Part shown: positions 7,577 to 13,174 of the stretch, piece by piece
How positions within the stretch are numbered: the stretch's first letter is position 1
Layout of the letters: every line of letters begins with the position of its first letter
Assembly (NCBI RefSeq): GCF_000955955.1
Contig: NZ_JYJG01000183.1
Span: 1-13,174 of the forward strand
Reading direction: 5' to 3'
DNA length: 13,174 nucleotides
From: Lentzea aerocolonigenes
Lineage (GTDB): Bacteria > Actinomycetota > Actinomycetes > Mycobacteriales > Pseudonocardiaceae
Position numbers and translations under genes: made by a program
The notes under the pieces: model-generated
The model's database searches: none
Told to the model about the DNA's origin: nothing
The model's input: the letters and a program-made list of their open reading frames with translations, nothing else

Positions 7577-7606
7577 TTGCAGATGTCCACGGTGTGGGTT
7601 TACCTT
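7577..7606 (+). promoter_or_regulatory. Candidate promoter for the SnoaL-like gene
   Basis: TTGCAG at 7577-7582 and TACCTT at 7601-7606 are separated by 18 bp, a good match to a housekeeping actinobacterial promoter. Transcription would begin near 7613. The left operator box lies between the two hexamers and the right box covers the start point, so a bound repressor would block it. On the opposite strand TAAGGT (7602-7607) could be the -10 box of the tetR promoter, with only a weak -35. Confidence 0.5.
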
Positions 7607-7620
7607 AATCCACACCGTGG
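7587..7620. promoter_or_regulatory. TetR operator: perfect 11-bp inverted repeat
   Basis: CCACGGTGTGG at 7587-7597 and CCACACCGTGG at 7610-7620 are exact reverse complements separated by 12 bp. Each arm is itself a CCAC-N3-GTGG palindrome. The site is thus two dimer-sized boxes with centres 23 bp apart, about two helical turns. The A/T-rich spacer contains -10-like hexamers on both strands. The position between tetR and the divergent SnoaL-like gene makes it the obvious operator for the TetR protein. Binding is inferred. Confidence 0.8.
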
Positions 7621-7643
7621 GTTAATTCGAGGGAGCGTTCTCC

Positions 7644-8207
7644 ATGTCCGATCGGTTCACCCTGCCCGCCAGGGAAGTCCTGGAGGCGCGCGAGAAGCTC
7701 GTGCTCGACCACTTCCGCGACGAGGTGGCGCACGACTGGGACGCCACTCTCTCGACGTTCCCGCACCCCCACTACGAGATCATCGCCCAGATGGTCGTCC
7801 ACGACGGCGACAGCGCCGTGCGGCAGTACTACACCGACACGCGCGTGGCGTTCCCCGACCAGCACCACGAGCTGATCTCGTTCCGGCACAGCGTCGACGC
7901 CGTGATCGTGGAGTTCTGGCTGCTCGGCACGCATCTCGGGCCGCTGGGCAAGATCCCGGCGACGGGTGGCGAGCACCGGACGCGGATGAACGCGTACTTC
8001 ATCTTCGACGAGAACGAGAACCTGGTGACCGAGCGGATCTACTTCGATCAGCTGTCGGTGTTGAAGCAGGTGATCAGCGGGATCGACCGGAAGAAGCCGA
8101 GCGGGCTGTGGAAGCTGCTGCAGGTGCTCAAGGGGATGCTCGCGATGTCCGGCGGCCAACCGGACCCGCGGCTGGTCAGGACTGTTCCGCCGGTTCTGGA
8201 GAACTGA
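7644..8207 (+). CDS. SnoaL-like/NTF2-fold protein (nuclear transport factor 2 family)
   Basis: A 187-residue soluble protein. It opens with a helix (AREVLEAREKLVLDHF) and contains FPHPHYEI at 39-46. A region of beta-strands follows, then MNAYFIFDENENLVTERIYF at about 115-134, a pattern typical of SnoaL-like polyketide cyclase relatives with a cone-shaped NTF2 fold. Such proteins may be cyclases, isomerases, hydrolases or ligand binders, and the reaction here cannot be deduced. The C-terminal tail after about residue 150 extends beyond the usual domain. ATG at 7644 is preceded by GAGGGAG at a good distance. It is divergent from tetR and its promoter contains the repressor site, so it is probably induced by the TetR ligand. 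Its 3' end overlaps the opposing membrane-protein gene by 32 bp. Confidence 0.8.
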   Translation: MSDRFTLPAREVLEAREKLVLDHFRDEVAHDWDATLSTFPHPHYEIIAQMVVHDGDSAVRQYYTDTRVAFPDQHHELISFRHSVDAVIVEFWLLGTHLGPLGKIPATGGEHRTRMNAYFIFDENENLVTERIYFDQLSVLKQVISGIDRKKPSGLWKLLQVLKGMLAMSGGQPDPRLVRTVPPVLEN

Positions 8208-8728
8208 CCTCCACCGACCGGAACCGCGCCACGTGCACGGTCAGCAGGAGCAGCGACAGCGACGTCGCGACGAACGCCACGGCCGGTACCAGCGGGCTGA
8301 AGGTGGTGCAGGGATCCTCGCCGGCCGAGACGTCCATGATCCCGAAGCTCACCCCGAACAGCGGAACCAGCTGGTCAGCGTTCGGTGCGGTGCCGGCCAG
8401 GAACGACGTGCCTGCCCGGCTCCGGCCGCTTGCCCATCAGCATCAGCACCACGGCGACGACGAGGCCGAGCGTCGCGAGCCCGGCGGCCACGGCACGGGC
8501 GGCGGGGTGCTCCAGGACCAGCGTGGAGATCGTCAGGGCGAGCACGAGAGCGGCGATCGGGCCGATCACGGAGATGTCCTGGCGCGGCTGGGACGGTTCG
8601 GCGGGCTCGATGCGCATGGCCGGCACCGTCGTCTGGTCCGGCACGACCGGCACGCGCGTTTCGATCGTCTCGAAACTCTGCTGGTAGGCCGGACGCCGCA
8701 CGCCGGGGTTGACCGTCACACCCAGCAT
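8176..8728 (-). pseudogene. Frameshifted three-helix membrane protein gene
   Basis: The first frame (ATG 8728) encodes two hydrophobic helices and would stop at 8375. The +1 frame continues as GTSFLAGTAPNADQLVPLFG and a third hydrophobic helix (PAVAFVATSLSLLLLTVHVA), ending at the TGA at 8176-8178. The second part has no credible start of its own: the frame is closed upstream and there is no ribosome site. Removing one G from the GGG run on the coding strand (plus 8415-8417) would join both parts into a protein of about 183 residues with three membrane helices. The gene is therefore either disrupted by a one-base insertion, affected by a sequencing error, or uses ribosomal frameshifting. I do not recognise the family. 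Confidence 0.6.
8375..8728 (-). CDS. Small membrane protein, uninterrupted frame (probable N-terminal part)
   Basis: Read without frameshift, this gives 117 residues. The N-terminal ~50 residues are polar and proline-rich (cytoplasmic or extracytoplasmic tail), followed by hydrophobic helices at about 52-72 and 79-98. The arginine-rich end after GKRPEPG looks like out-of-frame sequence. The ATG at 8728 has AGG five bases upstream (CAGGCAGC); the open frame continues back to 8818, but that would collide with the divergent amidotransferase gene. No conserved domain is recognised. A 13-bp hairpin-like repeat (GCCTG-AGA-CAGGC, 8732-8744) lies just upstream of its start in the 88-bp divergent gap. 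See the frameshift entry for the likely full-length form. Confidence 0.5.
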   Translation of the reverse strand: MLGVTVNPGVRRPAYQQSFETIETRVPVVPDQTTVPAMRIEPAEPSQPRQDISVIGPIAALVLALTISTLVLEHPAARAVAAGLATLGLVVAVVLMLMGKRPEPGRHVVPGRHRTER

Positions 8729-8816
8729 GCTGCCTGAGACAGGCGCGCCGCCGCAAACCTCGCGTTTCCCGGCGGCCGCGTGTTCCCATGTAGCGCTGGG
8801 CAAAGGGAGGTTCGTC

Positions 8817-9641
8817 ATGTGCCGGTGGCTCGCGTACTCCGGTTCGCCGGTGCTGTTGGAGGAGCTGCTCTACGCGCCGGAGAACTCGCTGGTCATGCAG
8901 TCGAAGCACGCGAAGCTGGGCGCGACGGCGGTGAACGGGGACGGGTTCGGCATCGGCTGGTACGGCAGCACGAGCACGCCCGGGCTGTTTCTCAGCACGG
9001 AGCCCGCGTGGAACGACCGCAACCTCCGCGAGCTGTCCGCGCAGATCACCGTCGACCGGGTCTTCGCGCACGTGCGGGCGTCCACGGGCGGCGCGGTGCA
9101 GCGGTCGAACTGCCACCCGTTCCGTCACCAGAACTGGTTGTGGATGCACAACGGGCTGATCGCGAAGTTCTCGCTGGTGCGCCGCGAGCTGATGCTGGCG
9201 ATCGACCCGGTGCTGTTCCCGCTGGTCGAGGGCTCGACGGACTCCGAGATCATGTTCTACCTCGCGGTCAGCTTCGGCCTGGCGCAGGACCCGCCCGCCG
9301 CCGTCGCGCGCATGGTCGAGTTCGTCGAGGACGTCGGCAGGCGCGCCGGGGTCGAGTACCCGATCCAGATGACCGTCGCGACCACCGACGGCTCGACCAC
9401 GTGGGCGTTCCGCTACTCCAGCCGCGGCAAGTCGCGCACGCTCTTCCACAGCACCGACGTGACGACGCTGCGCCGCCAGTACCCGGACAACCCCGCGCTG
9501 CACGACGTGGACGACGACTCGCGGCTGATCGTGTCCGAACCGCTCGGCGACCTGGTGGGCGCCTGGCAGGAGGTGCCGGAGTCGACGTGCGTCATCGTCC
9601 GGCCCGGTGTCGAGGAGGAGCTGGTGCCGTTCAAACCGTGA
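8817..9641 (+). CDS. Class II glutamine amidotransferase (YafJ/EgtC/Dug3-like)
   Basis: A 274-residue cytoplasmic protein of the Ntn-hydrolase fold. Cys2, exposed after removal of Met1 (MCRWLAY), is the expected catalytic nucleophile. Other family signatures are NGDGFGIGWYG at about 41-51, the AHVRAST segment at 83-89, the NCHPF motif at 97-101 and WMHNG at 108-112, which contributes the oxyanion hole. Only the glutaminase-type domain is present, as in YafJ, EgtC (ergothioneine pathway) and Dug3 (glutathione breakdown). No ergothioneine genes (egtB, egtD) are beside it, so EgtC is not supported and the gamma-glutamyl substrate is unknown. ATG 8817 has a strong AAGGGAGG (8803-8810) six bases upstream. 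An earlier in-frame ATG at 8709 would bury the catalytic cysteine and must be wrong. Confidence 0.88.
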   Translation: MCRWLAYSGSPVLLEELLYAPENSLVMQSKHAKLGATAVNGDGFGIGWYGSTSTPGLFLSTEPAWNDRNLRELSAQITVDRVFAHVRASTGGAVQRSNCHPFRHQNWLWMHNGLIAKFSLVRRELMLAIDPVLFPLVEGSTDSEIMFYLAVSFGLAQDPPAAVARMVEFVEDVGRRAGVEYPIQMTVATTDGSTTWAFRYSSRGKSRTLFHSTDVTTLRRQYPDNPALHDVDDDSRLIVSEPLGDLVGAWQEVPESTCVIVRPGVEEELVPFKP

Positions 9642-9656
9642 GTCGCCTTGCGGAAT

Positions 9657-9691
9657 CGTCAGGGAAACGTCAGGTGGTAGGCCGCTAACGT
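9657..9691 (+). promoter_or_regulatory. Candidate promoter with direct repeat before the DUF4360 gene
   Basis: CGTCAGG occurs at 9657-9663 and again at 9668-9674, 11 bp apart. GGAAAC at 9663-9668 and TAACGT at 9686-9691 are separated by 17 bp. GGAAAC resembles the -35 element of several ECF sigma factors, and TAACGT could serve as either a housekeeping -10 or part of an ECF-type CGTC element. This is the only promoter-like element in the 88-bp gap. The sigma factor assignment is speculative. Confidence 0.35.
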
Positions 9692-9729
9692 CGAGTGCCG
9701 CCGCCAGCGACTCCCTGGAGAGGTTCCTC

Positions 9730-10320
9730 ATGCTGAACACGGCAGCGGCAGCACTGGTAGCCCTATCCGCCCTGGCCCCCACCGGCGCGGCGGACGAAGA
9801 AGTCACGGCCGCGCTCGAGGTCGTGACCGTCAACGGATCGGGTTGCCCCGCGGGTGACGCCGACGTGAAATCCGACGACAGAACATTCACGATCGGCTAC
9901 CACACGTTCCTGGCCCGCGCGGGAGGCGGCTCGTCGCCCCTCGACCAGCGCAAGAACTGCCAGGTCAACATCCGCGTCACCGTGCCGGACGGCTTCACCT
10001 ACGGCCTGGCGCGCACGACCTACGAGGGTTACGCGCACCTGCAGGACGGCGCGACGGCGCTCAACCGCGTCAGCACCTACCTGCAGGGCACGTCGCCCAA
10101 CAACACGGTCAACAACACGTTCACCGGCCCGTTCAGCGACAGCTGGACGACCTACTACCGCCCCAACGCCTCCGAGATCCAGTGGTCGCCGTGCGGGTCG
10201 CCGCGCAACATCAACATCAACGCCGAGGTGCGCGTGAGCCTCGGGTCCGCGGATCCGGACCGGCTGAACGTCGCGATCGTCGAGTCGAGCCGCGGCGCGG
10301 TGCGGGTCAGGCGCTGCTGA
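9730..10320 (+). CDS. Secreted DUF4360 domain protein
   Basis: A 196-residue exported protein of unknown function. Residues 1-21 look like a signal peptide (MLNTAAAALVALSALAPTGA), unusual in lacking a positive charge before the hydrophobic core. The mature part has the DUF4360 pattern: VNGSGCPAG at 34-42, DRTFTIGY, SSPLDQRKNCQVN at 68-80, and FTYGLARTTYEGYAHL at 89-104. Four cysteines (39, 77, 155 and the last residue 196) could form two disulphides. The family is known from actinomycetes and fungi as small secreted beta-rich proteins, with no established role. ATG 9730 has GGAGAGG at 9717-9723, six bases upstream; the longer frame from 9607 overlaps the previous gene and would bury the signal peptide. 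The 3' end overlaps the opposing transporter gene by 14 bp. Confidence 0.86.
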   Translation: MLNTAAAALVALSALAPTGAADEEVTAALEVVTVNGSGCPAGDADVKSDDRTFTIGYHTFLARAGGGSSPLDQRKNCQVNIRVTVPDGFTYGLARTTYEGYAHLQDGATALNRVSTYLQGTSPNNTVNNTFTGPFSDSWTTYYRPNASEIQWSPCGSPRNININAEVRVSLGSADPDRLNVAIVESSRGAVRVRRC

Positions 10321-11428
10321 GCACCGGCCTGGCGGTGATCAGGTGGTTCAGCACCGCCGCGGCCACCGCCAGGCCACCGAAGCCGTAGGCGAGTGAGGCC
10401 GGTGCTCCCCCGCCGGCGAGCACCATGCCGCCCAGCCCCGCCCCGAGCGACGAACCGAGGTAGATCGCGGAGGCGTTGAGCGACACCGCCACCGCGCCCT
10501 CCGCCGGCCTGGCCGCCATCACGCGGTGCTGCTGGGTGGCGGGGCAGCTCCACGCGCTCGCGCCCCACAGGAAGACCAGCAGGCCGGGCGGGCCGACGGG
10601 CAGCAGCGCGAGGCTCACCCCCATCACGGTCAGCAGGACTCCCATCAACGTCCTGGTGTCGCGCCAGCGGTCGATCACCGCGCCGGCCAGCAGGTTGCCG
10701 ACGAGGCCGCCGACGCCCCAGATGACCAGGTAGATCGTCACGTTGTCGCGGTTCAGGATCGGCGCGATGTAGGTGTAGGTGCCGAGGCTGGTCAGCGTCG
10801 AGAAGACCGTGACGAGCACGATCGACAGGACGTGCCGGTCGGCCAGGACTCCCAGCCGGGCCTTCAGCGACGGCGGCGCGGCGGGAGGGATGGCGGGCAA
10901 CGACACCGCCACCCCTGCCATCGCCACCACGCCCAGAGCGGTGACGAGCCAGAACGTGCCGCGCCAGCCGACGTGCGAGGCGAGCGCCAGGCCCAGCGGC
11001 ACGCCCGCGACCGTGCCGGAGCTGAGGCCGATGGTGATCAGCGCCAGTGCTCTGCCGCGGCGTTCCGGGGCGACCAGGGCGGCCGCGGTCGCGGCGGACA
11101 TCGGGGAGTACAGGCCCGCGCCGAAGCCCGCGATCACGCGTGACAGCAACAAGAACGCCAACGAGGTGGCCACCGCGCTCAGGACGTTGCCGAGGGTGAA
11201 GACGGCCAGCGCGGACAGCAGGACGACGCGCATCGGCTTGCCGGTCAACAGGGTTGCGGCGATCGGCGACAGAAGTGCGTACGACAGCGTGAAAACGGTG
11301 ACGAGCTGGCCGACCGCGGGGACGGGTTGCTGCAGGGAGGCGCTCATCTCGGGCAGGACACCGGCCACGACGTAGGCGTCGAGGCCCAGGGCCACCATGC
11401 CGGGCAGGAGAGGGAGGACCTGGCGCAT
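10307..11428 (-). CDS. MFS drug-type exporter (DHA1-like)
   Basis: A 373-residue membrane protein with about twelve hydrophobic helices, compact for this superfamily. TM1 carries Asp17 (MVALGLDAYVVAGVLPEM), as in chloramphenicol and purine efflux (CmlA, PbuE, AraJ-like) transporters. A degenerate motif A (GKPMR, 63-67) lies in the loop after TM2. Motif B Arg97 is in SRVIAGFGAG. The antiporter motif C, GLSSGTVAGVPLG (134-146), is in TM5 and marks a proton-coupled exporter. The substrate is unknown. ATG 11428 begins the normal N-terminus; GGA lies eight bases upstream. The much longer frame back to 11725 overlaps the preceding gene and is not real. The gene lies 58 bp downstream of the CaiB-family gene on the same strand and is probably co-transcribed with it. 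Confidence 0.87.
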   Translation of the reverse strand: MRQVLPLLPGMVALGLDAYVVAGVLPEMSASLQQPVPAVGQLVTVFTLSYALLSPIAATLLTGKPMRVVLLSALAVFTLGNVLSAVATSLAFLLLSRVIAGFGAGLYSPMSAATAAALVAPERRGRALALITIGLSSGTVAGVPLGLALASHVGWRGTFWLVTALGVVAMAGVAVSLPAIPPAAPPSLKARLGVLADRHVLSIVLVTVFSTLTSLGTYTYIAPILNRDNVTIYLVIWGVGGLVGNLLAGAVIDRWRDTRTLMGVLLTVMGVSLALLPVGPPGLLVFLWGASAWSCPATQQHRVMAARPAEGAVAVSLNASAIYLGSSLGAGLGGMVLAGGGAPASLAYGFGGLAVAAAVLNHLITARPVLSSA

Positions 11429-11486
11429 CAGATGTTCCGCGCCGAGCCGCCACGCCGCCCGGCCGGGCCGCGGAGAGCCTGTCCCA

Positions 11487-12584
11487 TCACACGCCTCGAA
11501 TCGCCGCGCTGTCGTCCCATCCGCTGACTCCCCAGTCCCGCAACGCTTCCACCGAGTGCTGTCCCACCGACGGCGCCGGTGCCGGAACCGCCGTCTCCGA
11601 ACGCGAGAAGCGCGGCGTGGGCCTCGGCTGGTGCTGACCGCCGACGTCGACGAACGAGCCGCGCGCCTGCAGGTGCGCGTGTCCGGCGACTTCATTGGGC
11701 GCCAGAACCGGTGCGACACAAGCATCCGAGTCGGCGAAGATCTTCTCCCACTCGGTGCTGTCGCGCGACAGGAACGCCTCGCCGATCTTCACCGTCAGCA
11801 GCGGCCACCCCGACTCGTCGTACTGGTCGGGCAGCTCGGCCTCGCCCAGGCCCAGCTTCTCGAGCAGCTCGCGGTAGAAGTGCGACTCGACCGCGCCGAC
11901 CGACAGGAAACGGCCGTCCGCGCACTCGTAGGTCGTGTAGAACGGCGCGTCCACCACCGTGACGCGGCCAGGGGTGTGGCGCCACTGGTCGATCATCACC
12001 GACAACAGCGCGGTGCCCTCGACCATCGCCGCGTCGATCACCTGGCCCTCCCCGGACCGCGCGCGCTCCAGCAGCGCGGCCTGGATGCCGATCACCAGCT
12101 GCAGCGCACCGCCCGCGAAGCTCGAAAGGTAGTACGGCGGCGGTGTGGCGGGCACCTGGCCGGGAACCGACAGCGCGCCGGTGACGCCGAGGAACGTGAT
12201 GTCGTGCCCCGCGCGCCGGGCGAGCGGACCGGCCTGGCCCCAGCCCGTGACGCGGCCGTAGACCAGCTTCGGGTTGCGCCGCAGGCACACCTCGGGCCCG
12301 ATGCCGAGCTTCTCCGCGCTGCCGGGACGTCCGCCCTCGACCACGACATCGGCCCGTGCCACCAGATCCAGCACGACAGCGGCCCCGTCGGCGTGCTTCA
12401 GGTCCACGGCAACGGAACGACGGCCACGCCCCAGCGGATCAGGAGAAGCCACCGGCGAAGCCTGGGCCGCCCGGTCGATGCGCAGCACGTCCGCGCCGAG
12501 GTCGGCGAGCACGGTCGCGGCGAACGCCCCGGCCACCGATCCCCCGAACTCCAGCACCCGCACGCCTTCCAACGGACCCGGCAC
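11487..12584 (-). CDS. CaiB/BaiF (family III) CoA-transferase / alpha-methylacyl-CoA racemase homologue, catalytic Asp absent
   Basis: A 365-residue protein that aligns along its length with alpha-methylacyl-CoA racemases and family III CoA-transferases. The N-terminus GPLEGVRVLEFGG, the CoA-contact region GRRSVAVDLK, the racemase-type His127-Asp128 in GHDI, and Glu233 in VGAVES are present. The position of the racemase Asp156 (VGDFGGG) and of the transferase nucleophile Asp169 (LGDSN) reads LSSFAGG here, with Ser155. Both known mechanisms use this aspartate, so activity may be lost or altered. The start GTG at 12584 has GGAGGGG directly upstream and gives the usual MxGPLEG beginning. An upstream GTG at 12617 would add 11 residues. 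It is followed by the exporter gene and divergent from ohr. The substrate is unknown. Confidence 0.85.
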   Translation of the reverse strand: MPGPLEGVRVLEFGGSVAGAFAATVLADLGADVLRIDRAAQASPVASPDPLGRGRRSVAVDLKHADGAAVVLDLVARADVVVEGGRPGSAEKLGIGPEVCLRRNPKLVYGRVTGWGQAGPLARRAGHDITFLGVTGALSVPGQVPATPPPYYLSSFAGGALQLVIGIQAALLERARSGEGQVIDAAMVEGTALLSVMIDQWRHTPGRVTVVDAPFYTTYECADGRFLSVGAVESHFYRELLEKLGLGEAELPDQYDESGWPLLTVKIGEAFLSRDSTEWEKIFADSDACVAPVLAPNEVAGHAHLQARGSFVDVGGQHQPRPTPRFSRSETAVPAPAPSVGQHSVEALRDWGVSGWDDSAAIRGV

Positions 12585-12643
12585 AACCCCTCCAAAGATC
12601 TCGACGACGCTGCCCACCTTTCCCGCGCGGGCGCGCGAAGTCG

Positions 12644-12687
12644 CTACGAGGTCCCGTAGTGACCCGGCCCCGAATCCCGCTTAGCTT
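12644..12687 (+). promoter_or_regulatory. Candidate ohr promoter with overlapping inverted repeat
   Basis: GTGACC at 12659-12664 and TAGCTT at 12682-12687 are separated by 17 bp, giving a start point near 12694 and a leader of about 22 bases. The inverted repeat CTACG-N6-CGTAG (12644-12659) touches the -35 box and could be a regulator site. It does not resemble the A/T-rich OhrR operator of Bacillus, and no ohrR gene is in the window. A separate 10-bp palindrome CCCGCGCGGG lies at 12622-12631 near the start of the divergent CaiB-family gene. Confidence 0.4.
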
Positions 12688-12715
12688 CGGCGCCAAAACG
12701 ACTTCAAGGAGCGAA

Positions 12716-13132
12716 ATGTCTGTGGTCTACACGGCCGATGTCACTTCGAGCGGCGACGGCCGGAAGGGCACGGCGACGTCCGCCGACGGTGTGCTCGACC
12801 TGCGGCTCGCCGGACCCAAGGAGGTCGGCGGCAGCGGCGACGGCACCAACCCCGAGCAGCTCTTCGCCGCGGGCTGGGGCGCGTGCTTCCACTCGGCGCT
12901 GCGCCTGGTCGCGCGCAACGCCAAGGCCGACCTCACCGACAGCACCGTCACGGTCTCGGTGGACCTGGTGAAGGGCGACGACGGCTACCACCTGGCCGCA
13001 CGCATCGTCGCCCTGCTCCCCGGCCTCACCCAAGAACAGGCCGACGACCTGGTAGCCCAAGCACACGCGCGCTGCCCGTACTCCAAAGCCACCCGCGGCA
13101 ACATCGACGTCGAAGTCACCGCCAAGGTCTGA
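12716..13132 (+). CDS. ohr: Organic hydroperoxide resistance protein (Ohr/OsmC family)
   Basis: A 138-residue cytoplasmic thiol peroxidase that reduces organic and fatty-acid hydroperoxides. The reactive Cys57 is in GWGACFHSAL and the resolving Cys120 in ARCPYSKATRGN, the classical Ohr pair. Arg16 and Glu47 (TNPEQLFAAG) match the residues that polarise the peroxidatic cysteine. The N-terminus VYTADVTSSGDGRKG and the C-terminus IDVEVTAKV are typical of Ohr rather than other OsmC proteins, and the length is normal. ATG 12716 has AAGGAG just upstream; the longer open frame from 12356 is a shadow of the opposing gene. It is divergent from the CaiB-family gene. Reducing power in the family comes from lipoylated proteins. 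No dedicated regulator is adjacent. Confidence 0.93.
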   Translation: MSVVYTADVTSSGDGRKGTATSADGVLDLRLAGPKEVGGSGDGTNPEQLFAAGWGACFHSALRLVARNAKADLTDSTVTVSVDLVKGDDGYHLAARIVALLPGLTQEQADDLVAQAHARCPYSKATRGNIDVEVTAKV

Positions 13133-13136
13133 AAAT

Positions 13137-13174
13137 GATGAAGGGAACCTTCATCCACCTGACGTGGATGAAGG
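13137..13174 (+). terminator. Three alternating hairpin arms after ohr (terminator or repeat element)
   Basis: GATGAAGG (13137-13144) pairs perfectly with CCTTCATC (13148-13155) across a GAA loop. The middle arm extended to CCTTCATCCAC (13148-13158) also pairs perfectly with GTGGATGAAGG (13164-13174) across a 5-base loop. The middle arm can therefore form either hairpin but not both. It starts four bases after the ohr stop codon. No U-rich tract is visible before the window ends, and the element may continue beyond it. A terminator role is likely from position; membership of a dispersed repeat is possible. Confidence 0.65.

Noticed and set aside
8817..9641. EgtC of ergothioneine biosynthesis
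   Set aside because: The fold and N-terminal Cys fit, but no egtA, egtB, egtD or egtE is adjacent and the MCRWLAY start is shared with general YafJ-type amidotransferases.
8349..9890. Minus-strand open frame of 513 codons
   Set aside because: It lies antisense to the amidotransferase gene, is rich in Arg/Ala/Val/His, and has no domain, as expected for a shadow frame in GC-rich DNA.
1..13174. CRISPR array, tRNA/rRNA, insertion sequence, riboswitch or secondary-metabolite core genes
   Set aside because: No regularly spaced repeats, cloverleaf features, transposase motifs or synthase modules were seen; the SnoaL-like and exporter genes alone do not make a biosynthetic cluster.

Overview
The window is GC-rich DNA with strongly G/C-biased third codon positions, frequent GTG starts (plus one probable TTG), short intergenic gaps and one rare TTA leucine codon. 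This fits a chromosomal stretch of a high-GC actinomycete, most likely Pseudonocardiales (Lentzea, Saccharothrix or Amycolatopsis type). The genus is inference from gene content and style. I see no rRNA, tRNA, CRISPR array, integrase, transposase or phage gene.

Left part (1-6011), mainly minus strand. A class-II-type sirtuin (32-901) follows a secreted GH5 endoglycoceramidase-like hydrolase (903-2600) with a one-base gap, so the two are probably coupled. Divergent from the hydrolase is a small stand-alone GyrI-like ligand-binding protein (2697-3086). A second secreted clan GH-A hydrolase with N-terminal beta-sandwich repeats (3079-5097) lies 32 bp downstream of a class A beta-lactamase carrying a twin-arginine signal (5130-6011). 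This block is dominated by exported enzymes.

Middle part (6076-8728). A PAP2 phosphatase overlaps the end of a TetR repressor gene by 4 bp. A divergent SnoaL/NTF2-like gene (7644-8207) shares the upstream region, which holds a perfect 11-bp inverted repeat bracketing a -10 hexamer. This forms a self-contained repressor-controlled unit. A three-helix membrane protein on the minus strand (8176-8728) is split by an apparent single-base frameshift.

Right part (8817-13174). It holds a class II glutamine amidotransferase-like protein, a secreted DUF4360 protein, a minus-strand pair encoding a CaiB/BaiF-family protein and an MFS drug-type exporter, and a divergent Ohr/OsmC peroxidase. The window ends in three alternating hairpin arms just after ohr. 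The CaiB homologue appears to lack the family's conserved active-site aspartate.

Convergent genes repeatedly overlap at their 3' ends (3079/3086, 8176/8207, 10307/10320), leaving no room for classical terminators between them. I found no convincing new multi-gene system. The most testable items are the TetR/PAP2/SnoaL operator, the frameshifted membrane gene, the Asp-to-Ser change in the CaiB homologue, the TTA codon in the GH5 gene, the unusual second glycoside hydrolase and the terminal repeat.
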